DNA of 64,000 bases, from positions 15,279,501-15,343,500 of the forward strand of contig NC_071336.1 in NCBI RefSeq assembly GCF_027744825.2. The letters are read 5' to 3'. The position numbers were made by a program, and so were the translations under genes. This document shows positions 28,324 to 45,900 of the stretch, piece after piece. The DNA comes from Synchiropus splendidus (Eukaryota; Chordata; Actinopteri; Syngnathiformes; Callionymidae). The notes under the pieces are model-generated. The model was not told the origin of the DNA, did not search any database, and saw only the letters and a program-made list of their open reading frames with translations. The first letter of the stretch is position 1; each line of letters begins with the position of its first letter.

Positions 28324-30835
28324 GATGTCACGCTCTCTTCAAGGACAGACACTTAACTTCTGCGGAGGAGAGAGCAGTTTGTCATCAGCCGCAGTAGTGA
28401 CTCATGAACTGTGTTATAGGCTGTCACTGTGACTTTTTGCTCAGACTGTTTGCGAAACATTATGCACTTAAAAGAGACTCTGTAAGCACATCCAACAGCT
28501 CTACAACATCTCTGGTTCATGGTCATGCAATCATAAGTTAACTATGCATTTTCAAAAATGTTGGTCTCAGGCAGATACATGTGCAAAACATTAACATGTA
28601 CAATGGTTGACCAAACGCACATGACAGCCATTTTGGAAGAGGCAGGATGAATGGCTTCTGTGGTTAAAAAAAGTATTTCTAAAGGATTACTGAGCCCAAC
28701 TTATGGAAACAACAATAAAATGCAGTGCGTTATTTTGCAGTTGAAATTTTCAGCACTCATGAAACAAAACACGTTTTTTCAGTCATACAAACTCTGCATT
28801 ACTGTAAATCAGCTCCAAACGTGCTAAAACTGCCTTACAAGAAAAGAGGGAGCTTCATTCTCTTTCAATGCATGATAATCATCGCCACTGACGTTTTCTT
28901 GTTTAGACTCACCTGCCCAAAATTTGTATCAGTTTGTCGTTTGCTTGCTGCTGAGCTGCTCTGACTCGGTCCTGCAGATGGTGACGGAGAGAGGATGTAA
29001 AACACTGGTTTGTCAAGTGTGCCTATGACATTTGAGACATCAATCTTGTCCTTAAATCGACCCTCCAAAACCCATGAGAGAGCCTGCCAATTGTCGTCTT
29101 TCGTATACACCCACTGTTTTCATAGAACCCATGAATGCTTTTTAATGAAAGATGTATTTTGTAAATGTTGTATGTAAATAAATTTTTTATCCAAAGTTAT
29201 GAGAACGTTGTATTTTCCTGAGACTGTGCAAGAAATAAGATTTATGTCCAAACATGAGCAGTTGAAATTTCTTGCTAGCTTCAGTCTTGACTTGCCATTT
29301 GGGAAATGTTTGGCAAGATTCCCATTGTGTTTAAACCATTTAGGTTGGCTTGTTAACTATAACTACAACTATAATTCTAAAAAGTGTTTTAAGTATTAAA
29401 TGTGACATATTTTCATGATGGAAATTCAAGTCGATTCATTTCATTTCAAAACATAAAAAAAAGAAAGTAGAAGAATCATAAAGAAATACAGAAACAATTT
29501 TCTCTTATACTATCGGTCTATATTACTCTATAGACCTTCCTAGGTTTTAGCATTCTTTCAATGTCATTCCAACTGCAACATATAGCAATGCTGCTGCTAA
29601 CAGCTATAATAATCATCATGAAGTAACAAGGTGTGCACTGAGTCGCTTTTGAACTAGACTAACACTTCAAGTATTGCGGTGCATTATACGACCAGTAGGA
29701 GGTGTGTGGGAGTGATCTTGGGTATGTTAAAGTTAAAACCCTGAGGGACCAACTCCTGTCAACATGCCTATATAACAACTTAAAATGTTCCTCCTATTTG
29801 GTGGTGGTCTGATCTGGGTGACATTGCCTCTATGTTTAACAACAAATGATTTTTAAAAAAGAAGCAGAACTGCCAAGGCACTCATTAACTGCCAAATTGT
29901 GATTTTTTTTAAATGAAACTCAACATTATTGCCTTACAGGTTTTTCATCTTTATGATCCAATCCTTTTAAAGCATTAAAAATATTATTGCAAGCAATGAG
30001 CTCACATGCACAGCAGGTGGCAGTGGAGATTCAGATATGCCCAAAAACACAGTAAGGCAACAAGGAAGCCCTGCAGCTATGGCTGCATCACTGAGTGGCA
30101 AATAATACAAAAGGTTTTCAGATTCAGATGCCGCTCCAGAACACAACCAAAATGAGATTATTACTTTTTTTTTTTTAATCCATTCAGCTGTTTTTGAGTG
30201 GAATTGAATACAGACAGACATTACCTCCATAGTGGTGCTGATAGTTGCAACATATCTTGTATGTGTGATAATGGGCTGTCAGTTGTTCAATGAAAGTATC
30301 AAAGTAGTTTTCATTTCTTATGTCTCAATTTTGATTCATCAGTTTCCGTCAGCCACTTATCCATCATATTTATTGCATGAGTTTACTTTTACGTTCTGGT
30401 CCTAGAGTTTGAGCTCCTCCTAGCCAGGTGAAGCGGCAAAGGTGACCATGTGATACCTGGACTTAAGTAATGTATCTCTCAAAATCTACGGCATTGTTTT
30501 GGCTTTCAAACACTATTGGTTATTAATGTAATACTTCCACTTTGTGTAATTCAAGAAACATTATTTTACCAAACAATTTTTAAAGATTTATTTTTATTCA
30601 TTGTTTGGACAGATTTTTGTCCTCTAGTTTTACTGAAATCAATGACAGAATGCATCTCTTTCTGCATCCTGTGTCGTCCTTCCTGGTCACAAAAATGGGT
30701 GTTTTCACTCACAGTAAACCCGCCCACACAGGAGGGAGTAGCAAAATATCAACGCTTACCTGTCAGTTGCATTCATGTGCAACCCTAAAGAAGGCAATTA
30801 GTTTGCGGGACTATTGATCTATCAGCAGTGCCATC
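28324..30835. other. six7 3' UTR and six7-actr2 intergenic region
   Basis: No further coding exon is supported. Around 30170-30230 there is a phrase 'ctgtttttgagtggaattg...acagacagacattacctcc' that may be a remnant of the interspersed repeat seen at 16.7 kb. Any actr2 5' non-coding exon should lie near the right end, but I could not define it. Confidence 0.45.
29177..29182 (+). promoter_or_regulatory. Candidate six7 polyadenylation signal AATAAA
   Basis: The first clear hexamer on the plus strand followed by a T-rich stretch lies 854 bases after the stop. It implies a long 3' UTR. An earlier AATAAA near 28713 is also possible. Confidence 0.45.
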
Positions 30836-34885
<4,050 letters not shown>

Positions 34886-35146
34886 AATTCAATCATTTCA
34901 CAGTATGGGGAGAATGTGCCCAAAATGATTCATATTTTTTTTTCTTCCAACTTACCTCTCTGTGTTTTAAATAGTGGATTCAAAAGTGCAACGTCACTCA
35001 TTGATGCCTTCAGTCCCAGTCGGGTTCAGTTAAGTCAGTTGTGTCGGTCAGTGAGGCAAACGTTAATCTGTTACGCTAGTGACATTTCAGTGACGAAATT
35101 TGAGTGACAATCTCATATAAAAGAGCCAATATTTGTATTAATGATA

Positions 35147-35152
35147 AATAAA
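35147..35152 (+). promoter_or_regulatory. Candidate actr2 polyadenylation signal AATAAA
   Basis: The hexamer is 262 bases after the actr2 stop codon, within 'gataaataaagcc'. Confidence 0.6.
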
Positions 35153-35592
35153 GCCTATCTTAAAAAATAGTAATTCCCTTGCTGCGGGTCGAAAAATAAT
35201 GCAACAATCATAACTTGGGTGTTGTGTCAACAATATAATGTGAGTAAACAGTAGCAGAGATGTGAGACCTGCCACGATCCAACACACATATGACGTTATT
35301 CAAAGGTCATAAACACAACTCTACTTACGTGAGGCCAGCATCATTCGCGCAGGCCTCTGCTGTCACCCTCCTCATTCGTTGGAAGCTCACCAGCACGACT
35401 CTCTAACTATGGTTTATACTGTTGTTGCCTTTTCGGTGCCAGTTGAGTTCAGTTCCCAATTTAAAGAGAAACGAGGGGAAAGTAAGTCTGGAGTCACTGG
35501 CGTCACGGAAGTTACGAGTTGCTGTCCTCTGGTGTTCAACTTCGGTAGGACAAATTCGAACGCACAAATAAGACAATACATATTGCAATATT

Positions 35593-35879
35593 TTTATTGC
35601 GAGTTACCTGACGAGATACAAAGAAATGTAAAAAAAAGAAAAAAGAAAAAAGAGAGAAAGCACACACATTGAACACATGCGTCACACATATGTACCTCAC
35701 ATTCGCAAAACCTTCACGTTTAATGAAAAAGCATGCAGTTATGCATAAAAACATTAAAAACCCCATTGGCCAGGCCAAATATACCTTCAAATTTCATGTC
35801 TGCCCTCCCTCCCCCGTCCCAAAATAGAACACTATTAGGTATTATTACTCATTTTGTTGGTTGAAACAGTCAATTTATT
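35593..35879 (-). promoter_or_regulatory. Candidate rin1 polyadenylation signals (minus strand)
   Basis: AATAAA occurs on the minus strand at 35879-35874 and 35598-35593, about 1.0 and 1.2 kb beyond the rin1 stop. actr2 and rin1 are therefore convergent, with their 3' ends a few hundred bases apart. Confidence 0.45.
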
Positions 35880-36832
35880 GTGAGACCTGCAGGGGAGAAC
35901 CTCCAGGTTTTGGTGTGTTGGTCCGACTGTCCTCTCGATCACAGATATTCCACATTACAGCCAAGAGAAAACACGAAGAAAAATATTTGAATACATTCAC
36001 AAGTCATTGGATAAATCTGTTGCAGGTCCGCGCTGCCTTCAATGTCGTTTAATTTTTCTCACACGGTTTAAAAACAGAGCGCTGATCTATCACTTCCCTC
36101 CTACTCGCCTCACCTGCCAAAATCACCCAACATAATACGCATGCAAGGAGGAGTATCTGCGTTTATGCCCAAAAATATATAAATAACCATCTCTGTGGGA
36201 GATTCTAAAAATAAATATGGAATCTTGACCTGATTTCATTTCATGTTAACACCATTTGCAGCATACAAAAGCCCACTTTGGTTTGGAGGTTCTGACCCAC
36301 GTTACCTGCAAATCGTACACGGATGTGTCACAGGAAGGTTTGTAAACATTTTAGACCTCAACACATAAAAGTGAATCAAAAATCACTTTTGCTTCTGCAG
36401 CCCAGAGTTATACCGTGAAAGTGTTACATCACCAGAATGGACAGTTTGCCTTCTCATGTGCGCACGCAAGGTGATTTTGTTTCCAGGCAACAGTAGTTTA
36501 CTGGCTCTTCAGATTTTAGCCTCCTCTTGTTTTAGCTCCTTCCTGCCGGAGGTTCAAATTCACAACCAAATCCATTTATTACACATTTCCATGTCACAAA
36601 TAGCACTCTACACTAGCGGTACATCGTACGACTGTAGGCCCGAGTCTCTGTGCAGGTCCTGCCTCTGCTTTGGATGTGGCTCCATCTTAGGGAGAGTGGT
36701 CTGCCCAAGGGGTGTCACGAGTCCTGACCCATGATGAGACACAATACAGCGGGAGAGAGTCAGAATTAAAGAGAGGAAAAGAGAGAAAGTGAGGGCCATC
36801 TCGTCCTCCCTCCATTCTTCTGTTCCTCCCAC

Positions 36833-39665
36833 TCACTCCTCACAAACCGACTCACTCAGGTCCACGGCACCACCTCTGGTGAGCCGTCGCATCTTGCTGA
36901 AGTCGTGGTCGGTCCTCAGATAGGAGAGCGAGGGCCCTCCCTCACTGTGACCGGCTAGGTCCTGAGGTTGTGCCTGAGGCGGCAGCACCCTCATCTCGCC
37001 TCCACTGCGCCAGTACAGGGTGTATAGCTGGGGGTCGGACACTCCAAAAGTGGTGGCACACAGCTGGGCCAGTGCCTGGCTACTCTGCCCGGCTCTCCAC
37101 TGCAATGTTCGCACGGCGCTGCGCTCCCCGTCCTGGAAGAGTATCCGAACGCACCTCTGCGGGGCGAGAGAAGAGGTGGATGAGGAGAGCAAAACACTGG
37201 CAGCATCCACCAGGGTCAAGAGGCTTATGGAAGCAGGGCAAATGAGGGGGAGGAGAAAGTGAGCAAGAGAGATGGCGCTGTAATGAACACAACAGATGAA
37301 AATTATATCATAGATATAAACCTATAGAGAGCCTCAACTATTAAAACAAAGCCTTCCCACACACAAACACACCCACACAGACAAACACAATCAACACCAG
37401 GAGCCAAATGATCCTGTCAGCCTTGCTACACTGCAACTTGGATTTAAATAGTAACTTTCCAGGAACACAAAACATGTCACCTGAAATCCTTTTAAGTGGT
37501 TGAATGTACAGTCGACCACCAGAAAAACAAGAAAACATCTTCAGCTGAGCAGTAGAAGAAGTGAAAGCCATTGAATAAAGACGGTCACACTAATGGAAAC
37601 TCATTAAAAAAGAGAGAGCCGGAGAGACGACTAAGCACACTCTTTAACCATGCAACTACCCCTCAACACACCTACGCACCCTCCCCCACCACAAACACAT
37701 GCACACTCGCAATAAAGCTAAAGTTCAGCAAAAAGCCAAATGCGCTCTTTTGGAGAAACAGCCAGCGTCAATTCAAATCAACAGGTCATCAACAAAACTC
37801 ACAGAGTCACTGAGATCCTCGCTGTCCGTGTGCATATTGTGTTTGCCTCCTTCGATGGGTAGATGCAGCTCAATAAATTTCATGTTATCTGACCGCCCAC
37901 TTCTTCATAGCACTTGGCTCACTGATCCTCGCCTGTGTCAGAGGAAATTCTGGCTGCCGGGTGAGTTAGATCGGCTATTTGAAGCCAGGGGAGGCACCAC
38001 GTGACCAGTCTAAAACGTTGTGCATGACAATGCCTTTTATTTTCTCTCCTCTGTGGCATCTGGACCTGTTTTCCAAACCGAGGCCAGGAGAGGTGATGAC
38101 AGGGGGTGAAAGTGAGTGTGTCTGAATTGAGGCATGGCCCAGATCTGAGGATTAGCTCTCAAAAAAAAAAAAGCATAAAAACTAATCCCTCAAATGTGTT
38201 CAGGGAAATCCAGGTGAGTCCTGACAGTTTGGCTAAATCGCTTTTACAAAACAGCCACTGCTTTACGACAGACAAAATGGGGAGATGCTGCACCAGATAT
38301 GGGTCACTTGATAGCCATCTCATCTGTCGCACGGATTTCAGTCAGTTGTAAGTCAGTTAGGTTTGTTGGAGCTCCCATCAGGAATAGGACATTCCTTATG
38401 TGCTCGGGAGACTAGAAATGATGTGTGAAAGTGAAACAATGTTGATCGATTCTGACCAGTTACTGGAGAGAACTATTTGATGACATTATACTGACAAGAA
38501 TAAATCTGGAGGTATGTGGAGACCTGTCAGGGGAGAATAAACAGGCTTTAGATATTATACTCCTCTTATTTGTTAGCATTTGTTGCTTATCTGTAACACC
38601 CCAGGGGCCAAGGCCTTTTAATAACACATCTGCAAAAATACAAGCTCAATTTAGGGCAAAAAACAATCATCACTGAATGCATCTGGTTGAACATAACTCT
38701 TGGATCTCTAAACACAATAGAGAAAGAAAAATCTCTCTTCTCTACATTACTGCAAATATGTTTCCACTGTCAAGGCCATAGCACAAAGCGACTTCACACA
38801 ACCATTGAAAAGATCTGGTGAACGATCTGACTTCTGGTGCACTAAAAGAGCAACATGAGTGTGTGACCCACATGGGGCTTTTACACAGCAGCAAAGAGGA
38901 TCTTCTTTGAATGGAATCCTTGTATAATAACAATCAATCATGACTTCACTCACACCAGGCTTTGACTGAATGCTGTTAAGGAGATTAAAATCAAGCACTA
39001 TCAGTGTTACGGTGATGGAGCACTGAACCTTCTGCGCAGACCTGGTTGTGCTGGTTTTGTTTTTGTCTCTGGGCTTCTCTGCTCCGCCGGGAGCTCCACT
39101 GCTCCAAAGCCTCCTGGGCCTCAGGTGTCATGCAGCCTGAGATGGGCTGCCCCCAGTCAAAACTCTGGATCAGACGCAGGCTGGCAAAAACACTGGTCAG
39201 GTAGTAGCCCCCTGAAAGACAATGTTATCTTTCATATAGATGAAACAGGATATAGGGATTTATGTAGCAGAGGAAAACATGTTCTTTGAATAACTCTAAA
39301 TATGTTGCACGTATTAAATGACTCAACGTAGCCATCTTTTGCTTTGTTGCCAGCGCTGCAAACCCCTGCCCTTCATCATAAGCGTCGCAATGTAGTCACC
39401 TGTTGGAAAACCTCATCAGGTGACTACATCATGAAGCTCATCGCGAGAAAGCCAAGAGTGAGCAAAGTAGTAATCAAAGCAAAGGTGGCTGTTAGGAAGG
39501 ATTGGAAAATATAAAACATGTTCTGAGTAATTATACACTACTTCATTTACTACGTAATTCCATATGTGTTCATTCATAGTTTAGATGCCTTCACTGACAA
39601 TCTACAATAGAAATTGTTATGGAAATTAAGACAACACCTTGAATGAGAGGAGGGTCTAAACTGTG

Positions 39666-39760
<95 letters not shown>

Positions 39761-42700
39761 TTCAACAGACAAACGTTTGGTTTTCACACTGTTAACACTG
39801 TTAACTTCATCCCATGGTGATTTTTCGCTATGAGTTTAGCAAGGCTTTCGTTTTTAGCCACAATGGCTAACCTTTTCAGGAACGCTGTGATATGTTATGA
39901 TAATTTTAAATATTTTTACAATTGTTCAAACAGAAAAAAATCAATTTTGCCAATGGCAAAACATATAAGGGAGGCAGGCAACAAAGGACGACGAATCAAA
40001 GGATGACGAATCAAAGGACGACGCCAACATCTAAGTAAGATCATGCCTACCTTCTCCGCCAAGCCATGTTGGTTCCAACAGCTCCATCATGTACTCCACC
40101 TCAAGCAGGAGCTGAGGTCTGTTACACTGCACGATCACGTAGGACAAGGCTGGCAGGAAGTCGTCCCAGCTCACCTCCTGGCCTGTTCACAAAGATGTCA
40201 ACATTGGACACCTGAATGTATAAAAACTGAACAATTTCACAGTCAGTTAGATCAGGCTTTAGAATGAATTTGTGGCATCTGCTTTGCAAATACAAGACAG
40301 CTCATGGACACAGTCTATCAATGACTCTGCCTGTGCAAATATTATAGAAGTATCAATCTTGAAATGTGCATCCCACAGAAAGGTGAAATACAAGGATAGT
40401 AACTTGGTCATTATGCCAATTATTTTATGCATTCAGCATTTTACGCTGAGTTTATTCAGTAAACAAAATCTGAATCAAGAAGTATGCTGAGAAATTGTCT
40501 TCATTTTGGGTTTACGACTTAGATTCCAACCAGCTGGTAGTAGAGTTGCAGTGGTCTCTGTTGGTATGAATGAAGCTCTGCTTATTTAAGGTTACAACCA
40601 GAGCATTAGAATTGTGTGTGGGCAGGATGGTATATTCTGTAAGCAGGATGCATGGCAAACATACTTAGATAATCCGTAGCCAATTTAATGCCGAGGAGGG
40701 TGTAGAAGTGGAGCCATGGTTGAGCAGTAGAGCAGCAAATTGAAGAGTTGATGAGGTGGACATTTACCTCATTTTTATTCCCATATTTCAATGCATATGA
40801 CCAGGCAGCTGGAATATAAGCATGCCACGATAATGATGGTAAACTGGAATCCAGGTTTACCTTTCAAGGAGCCCATCGCCTTGTGGACACATTTGCAGAC
40901 TTGCAGCAGCAGAAGAATTTTGTCAATCGGCGAGTGTGTTCGCTGCATCAAAGACAGTTTCTGCTTCACCCTCTCGATCTCACGGATGTCTGGGACTCCC
41001 GTCCGCACGCCGAGTCGCTCCATGGCCGCGTCTCCTTTCAGTCGGATCATGTTCTGGGAAAGCTGCTGCGTGGAGCCGTCCTGGCTGTGTAGTGCCACTA
41101 GAGTTTTTTCTAAGGGGGATCTGAGGGGCCTGAGGACACACGAGAACATGGCCCGCTCCAGCGCAAGGTCTGTAAAGGAAGGAAGGAGGCATACATTTTC
41201 TTTAGGTGACACTTTTTGACATCATGCTTTTCCAACCCAAAAGTCAGAAATACAAATTTGATTTGAACTTTTGGCCACAGACACACATACTGAGGGTGAG
41301 CAAAGCGGTCCACAAAGGGCCGCAGTGGGTGCAGGTTCTTGTTCCAACCAATCAGGTGTCTTAATAGTTGATGGTTAGTCTTGCGTTGCTTGTTTCAGTC
41401 GACACCTCATTGGATAAAGTGTGTGAGCTTCATTGGTTGGAACAAAAAAACTGCACCCACTGTGGCCCTTGGAGGAGCGGTTTGTTCACCCCTGCTGTAC
41501 GGAATCTAGCTGCAAGTGTCCAGAGGGCAAGTAGGAGTGACAAAACATCGATCTTAAGACCAGCCTTTGAAATCAGCTTTATTCCATGCATATTTCCCCA
41601 CAGCTTGATAGATGATGATCCTGTGAGGCTGATATTCTTACAGCAAGTGTGGAGCTCATGTGCAGGCCACATGCGTGCTCCCACACGTGGAAGCACACAC
41701 TGGGTGATTCTCCAGCAGCAGGCTGTGGGCAGCCCTGACTAAGTGGGTAACAATCCTCTGATGGGCTGTTTTCAACTCTTCGTCAATATCCTCCTCTCAC
41801 TGCTCTCCATTATTCACGTTTCCCTGCCATACAATTCAGCCATCTATCCTAATGTAGCGTTTCCCTCCAGTGATTAATCCTTCACACCTTCCCCGAGCAT
41901 CCACCTTGTTCCGTCCCAGCATCCCCAGATGAGGAACAGCAGCGGATTACATGCAATATGAGCGAGGCTGGCTTCATCGCTCTCCCTCGTAGATATGTAC
42001 CTGATTACGTTTCCAAAGTAAACTGCCTATTTCTATCCCTCCCTCCATGCTTTTTCTCTGAATCGTGCCGCTCTTCAAGTGAGCGTGGGACTGTGATATC
42101 TTTTTATGATAAACGAGAGGGAGAGGGAAAAAAATGCAAATGCCTCCCACCAACGCAATGCAAGATAAATCACAGCGCAGGAAGGAAGGAAGGGAGGAAG
42201 GACGGTAGACTTGCTCTCTCTCCACTGACGCCTCGGCACTGCCAGGTAACCATCCATCATCGCACATTTAAACGCACAAACACCTGAACGCAACACAAAA
42301 GAGAACAAAAAAGACAGAAACCTACGCAGCGCCGTGTCAAAAGATCTAACTGCAGCCTTTCCACCACAGCAGCAAGAGGAGGCTTCACCATCATAAAAAG
42401 AATCACGTGCTGGAGGTGATGGATGAATGCAATACAGAGGACTTTTCTAATGCTGTTTCCCAAACAACGCGCACACACACACACCAAATGAGCAGTCGTG
42501 AATGAGGACCTGCGCCCCTCCTCACCACCACTCCACAGAGACTTCTTTGTGTAGACTGTGTTTTCTACTGTAGCTGCGGCAACTCACCATTAATCAGAGA
42601 AGACTCTTCAATCCATATTTTCTAGCAGAAAAACACTTTCTCCTTCTCTTTCTCCACTGTTGGGCACACATGTTCAATGTAAATTCATGTAGGTGAGTTG

Positions 42701-42934
42701 AATGTGGATATAGTTGGTTCATTTTGATGTCTAAATAATACCATTATGTCTGGTCAGGAAAAGAAAGCATTCAGAAAGATAGTTTCTGTTTCTTTAATAA
42801 ATGCATGAAGCTCATGAACTCCACGGAGGACCAGACTGAAGTGCATGTCAGACTTCTTATTCAGTCATCTGTTTTAGCTTCATTAAAATACGTTCCACTC
42901 AGTGAAATGGTAATGTGATGTTATGAAATTAATG

Positions 42935-42994
<60 letters not shown>

Positions 42995-45900
42995 GCTTTA
43001 CTTTTTTCAACTCATTTCAGAATGCTGTTCACTAAGCGCTTCATAGACAGAGCAGAATTTGGAACAAGCTGTATTATCATAGAACATATGAATGTGGTTG
43101 GATTAGGGCCAGTGAAGAAAAAAAATGGACTTTAAAGTAAGAATTCTGAGATTAAAGTAAGAATCCTCACTTACTTCGCAGTCAGAATTTTCACTTCAGC
43201 ATTTTTTTTTAGCTTAAAGTCTCAATATTGTGACTTTAATCTCACAAGTTAGATTTCCCTCAGCAGAAGCAGAATTTCGCAGGAAAAGAAGACGAGGACC
43301 GGTCTATAAAAACACGTTTTTAACAGTGTTGCCCAGGAAGAGCTGGAGGAGGTTTGTGCGGACCGGGAAGTTTGGGCTTCCTTGCTCCGAATGCTACCTC
43401 TGCGACCCGACCCCGGATAAGCGGCGGAAGAAGGTGAAGGTGTACATGTTGCAATTGGAATGTCCTCTGACAGGATGTTCCAGAGTTGAGGAGCACTGAC
43501 TCTGTGGCCCCTAGATTTAAGTCCTGACTTTGTGACAACTGGCAAGGACCCAGCCACGGTCCTGGCTGGTTCATAAGATGTCTATAGTCTACTACGGGGT
43601 CGGTCCAAGACGAGCACTAGAAGTTAGCAGTAGAATCTTGATTCTGAAGTGGACAGGGAGCCACTGGAGTGATGTGCCGCTGTCTGTTTGAGCCAGTTGC
43701 TGCTGAGTTCTGAACCAGCTAGGGGCCTCATACAGATTTCTTGTACAGTAGATGTCGGAGTGCGGAGAGAGTTCAGTAGTCCAGACGGGAGAATATCAAC
43801 GAATGAATAAGGTTTTCTCAGTGTGCAGTGGAGAGCATGGGCTTCATTTAAAAAAAACATTTTTAACTGAAGCAAACAGGACTGGACCATTTTCTAAATG
43901 TGGCTGGGGATCAAATGAAAGTGAAGAGTCAAATAGGATGCCAAGATTTCATGTTTTTGAAGAAGGCTGCGGCCTGGGGTGCTAAGAGAGTTTGGTGAGG
44001 GAAAGACTAATATTTCTTTTTTGTCCAGTTCTGCGGAAGGAAATCCAGGCCATTCAGCTGAATGGACATCATAAGATCAGAAACACAAATCTGTGTGCCG
44101 TCTGCATCGCAGAGGAAAGATCTTGAACTATTCAAACTATCCAAAATTTTGTTGACAGAACTTTTTTTCAAACAGTGACAGTCATCAAACATGAAAGGTT
44201 TAAGTCCTCAAGTAACTCATCTCTCATTTTGCCCTCTGCACACTAATAATCGGAGGCTCCTGTAGGGGGCAGCAGAGGGAGGCTTACCTCTGCAAAATCA
44301 TTAAAATGACATTTGCACGTTAAACCATGACGGTTATTGGACGCGATGGTCTATCTAGCTTTATCATCTTGTGGTGGAGGAAAAAGTGCATCTCAATAAC
44401 ATGTTTTGGAATAAAAGCGGATTCATAGTGGACTACTTCTTGATTGATACATTTCCAATCTGATGTAGCTCATCGTGACCTAATTCTAAGTGACCCTGAT
44501 AGGGTGACCTCGAATTGGAAAGGATGTGAAGTCCTCCCAAGTCAACAACTTTGACACATCAAGTTGATGGCAGGACATTACCTTTTTCACTTTCAGGAAC
44601 CAAGGTTTCAATGGGAGGCTCCAGTTCTCCACTGTCCAGCAGGCAGCACTTAGCTTGTGACAGAAAGAGCCGCAGACCCTGCAGCAGCTGAACAGAGGTC
44701 ACACGAGATATGGCAGAGGACGACATGAGTGACTTGAGCCCCCCTCTCTGCTCCAACAGGAAGTCCTGGATCATGCCGCCAAAGAGCGATCGTCTGTCTC
44801 TGGACAGTTCCTCCACCAGTCGCGTCAGCCGCTTGTCCGGAGCGAAGAAACACACGAAAGCCTCACTCATGCGGTGCAGACCCCCACGACCTCGGGAGCG
44901 GATCAGCGGGGGGCGACCATGAGACTGGACGTGAGTTTCAGCCGCGCTTTCCGACTCAGGATCTGAGTCGTTTTCCTCGTCCATGCTGCTGAAGGAGCTG
45001 CTGCTGTCCAGCTCGGCCAAGGAGGGAGCCGGCCTGCGCTCCAGAGCCAGAGCGGACACTTCCACGGCCGGATCTCTAGCAGGGCCTGACAGCTGAAGCT
45101 TTGGAGGATTCTCCACCTTGGTTTGAACAGAAGAAAAAAAGGTCTCATTTAAAGAAAATGATGATTGAACATGTGACAAAATTCATAAACTGATACCTAA
45201 TCCAACTGTCCATTTTATAGTGGACGCAGGTTTGCCAGATTATTTTAACACCACTGGAAATATTGACAAAGCATCCACCAGATTTATATGTGGTGTCACA
45301 CACTTGTTAACAGCGAATGCTATCATTCATTACTTTCACAGGCATGGCGTCCTCCTCCTCCGCGGAACCCGGCGATACAGCAGGGGTTCTCCTCAGGACC
45401 CCTGCCCCAGCGTGAACCCTCCTCTGTGAGTTAGTGGCTGATTTATGCAGCCGCTCCGACTCGCCGGGCATCTCCACTGATGGAGGAGGCGAGTATGATC
45501 CAACGCCTTCCAGGGAGAGATTCATAGACGACTCTGAGAGCCGGAGCCGCATGCTGCGCTTGAAGCGGTTACGTTTATTCGAGGCACTGTGATTCTGGAG
45601 TTGTGGCTGCTGTGGGAGAAATAAGTCAGTTCAATATTTCGCAGTGAAAAAAGGCTGAGATTTTTTGGCTCATGAGCAGGAGGATTTTCAGTGTTCTGAT
45701 AGATGCACAAAAGTCTAGACCTTTGCCAGAAGATGAGCTTGTGGTGGATGACATGTTTGTGGTGTAGCTGGATAAAAGGATATTGAAATGATACATTTAA
45801 TTCTTTCACCGCACATGATAGCAGCACCTCAAGATGAAACTTAACTCCAGCTGTACAAGCAAAAAGATTAAACGGTAGAACAGATTATGGCAGTCAGTTG

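Noticed and set aside
39983..40025. Short regularly spaced repeats as a CRISPR-like array
   Set aside because: The three 15-bp units are directly contiguous, with no spacers, in a vertebrate intron. It is a simple tandem repeat.
44710..45148. Alternative frames across rin1 exon 7
   Set aside because: They are shadows of the 44582-45116 exon, whose frame alone joins its neighbours in phase.
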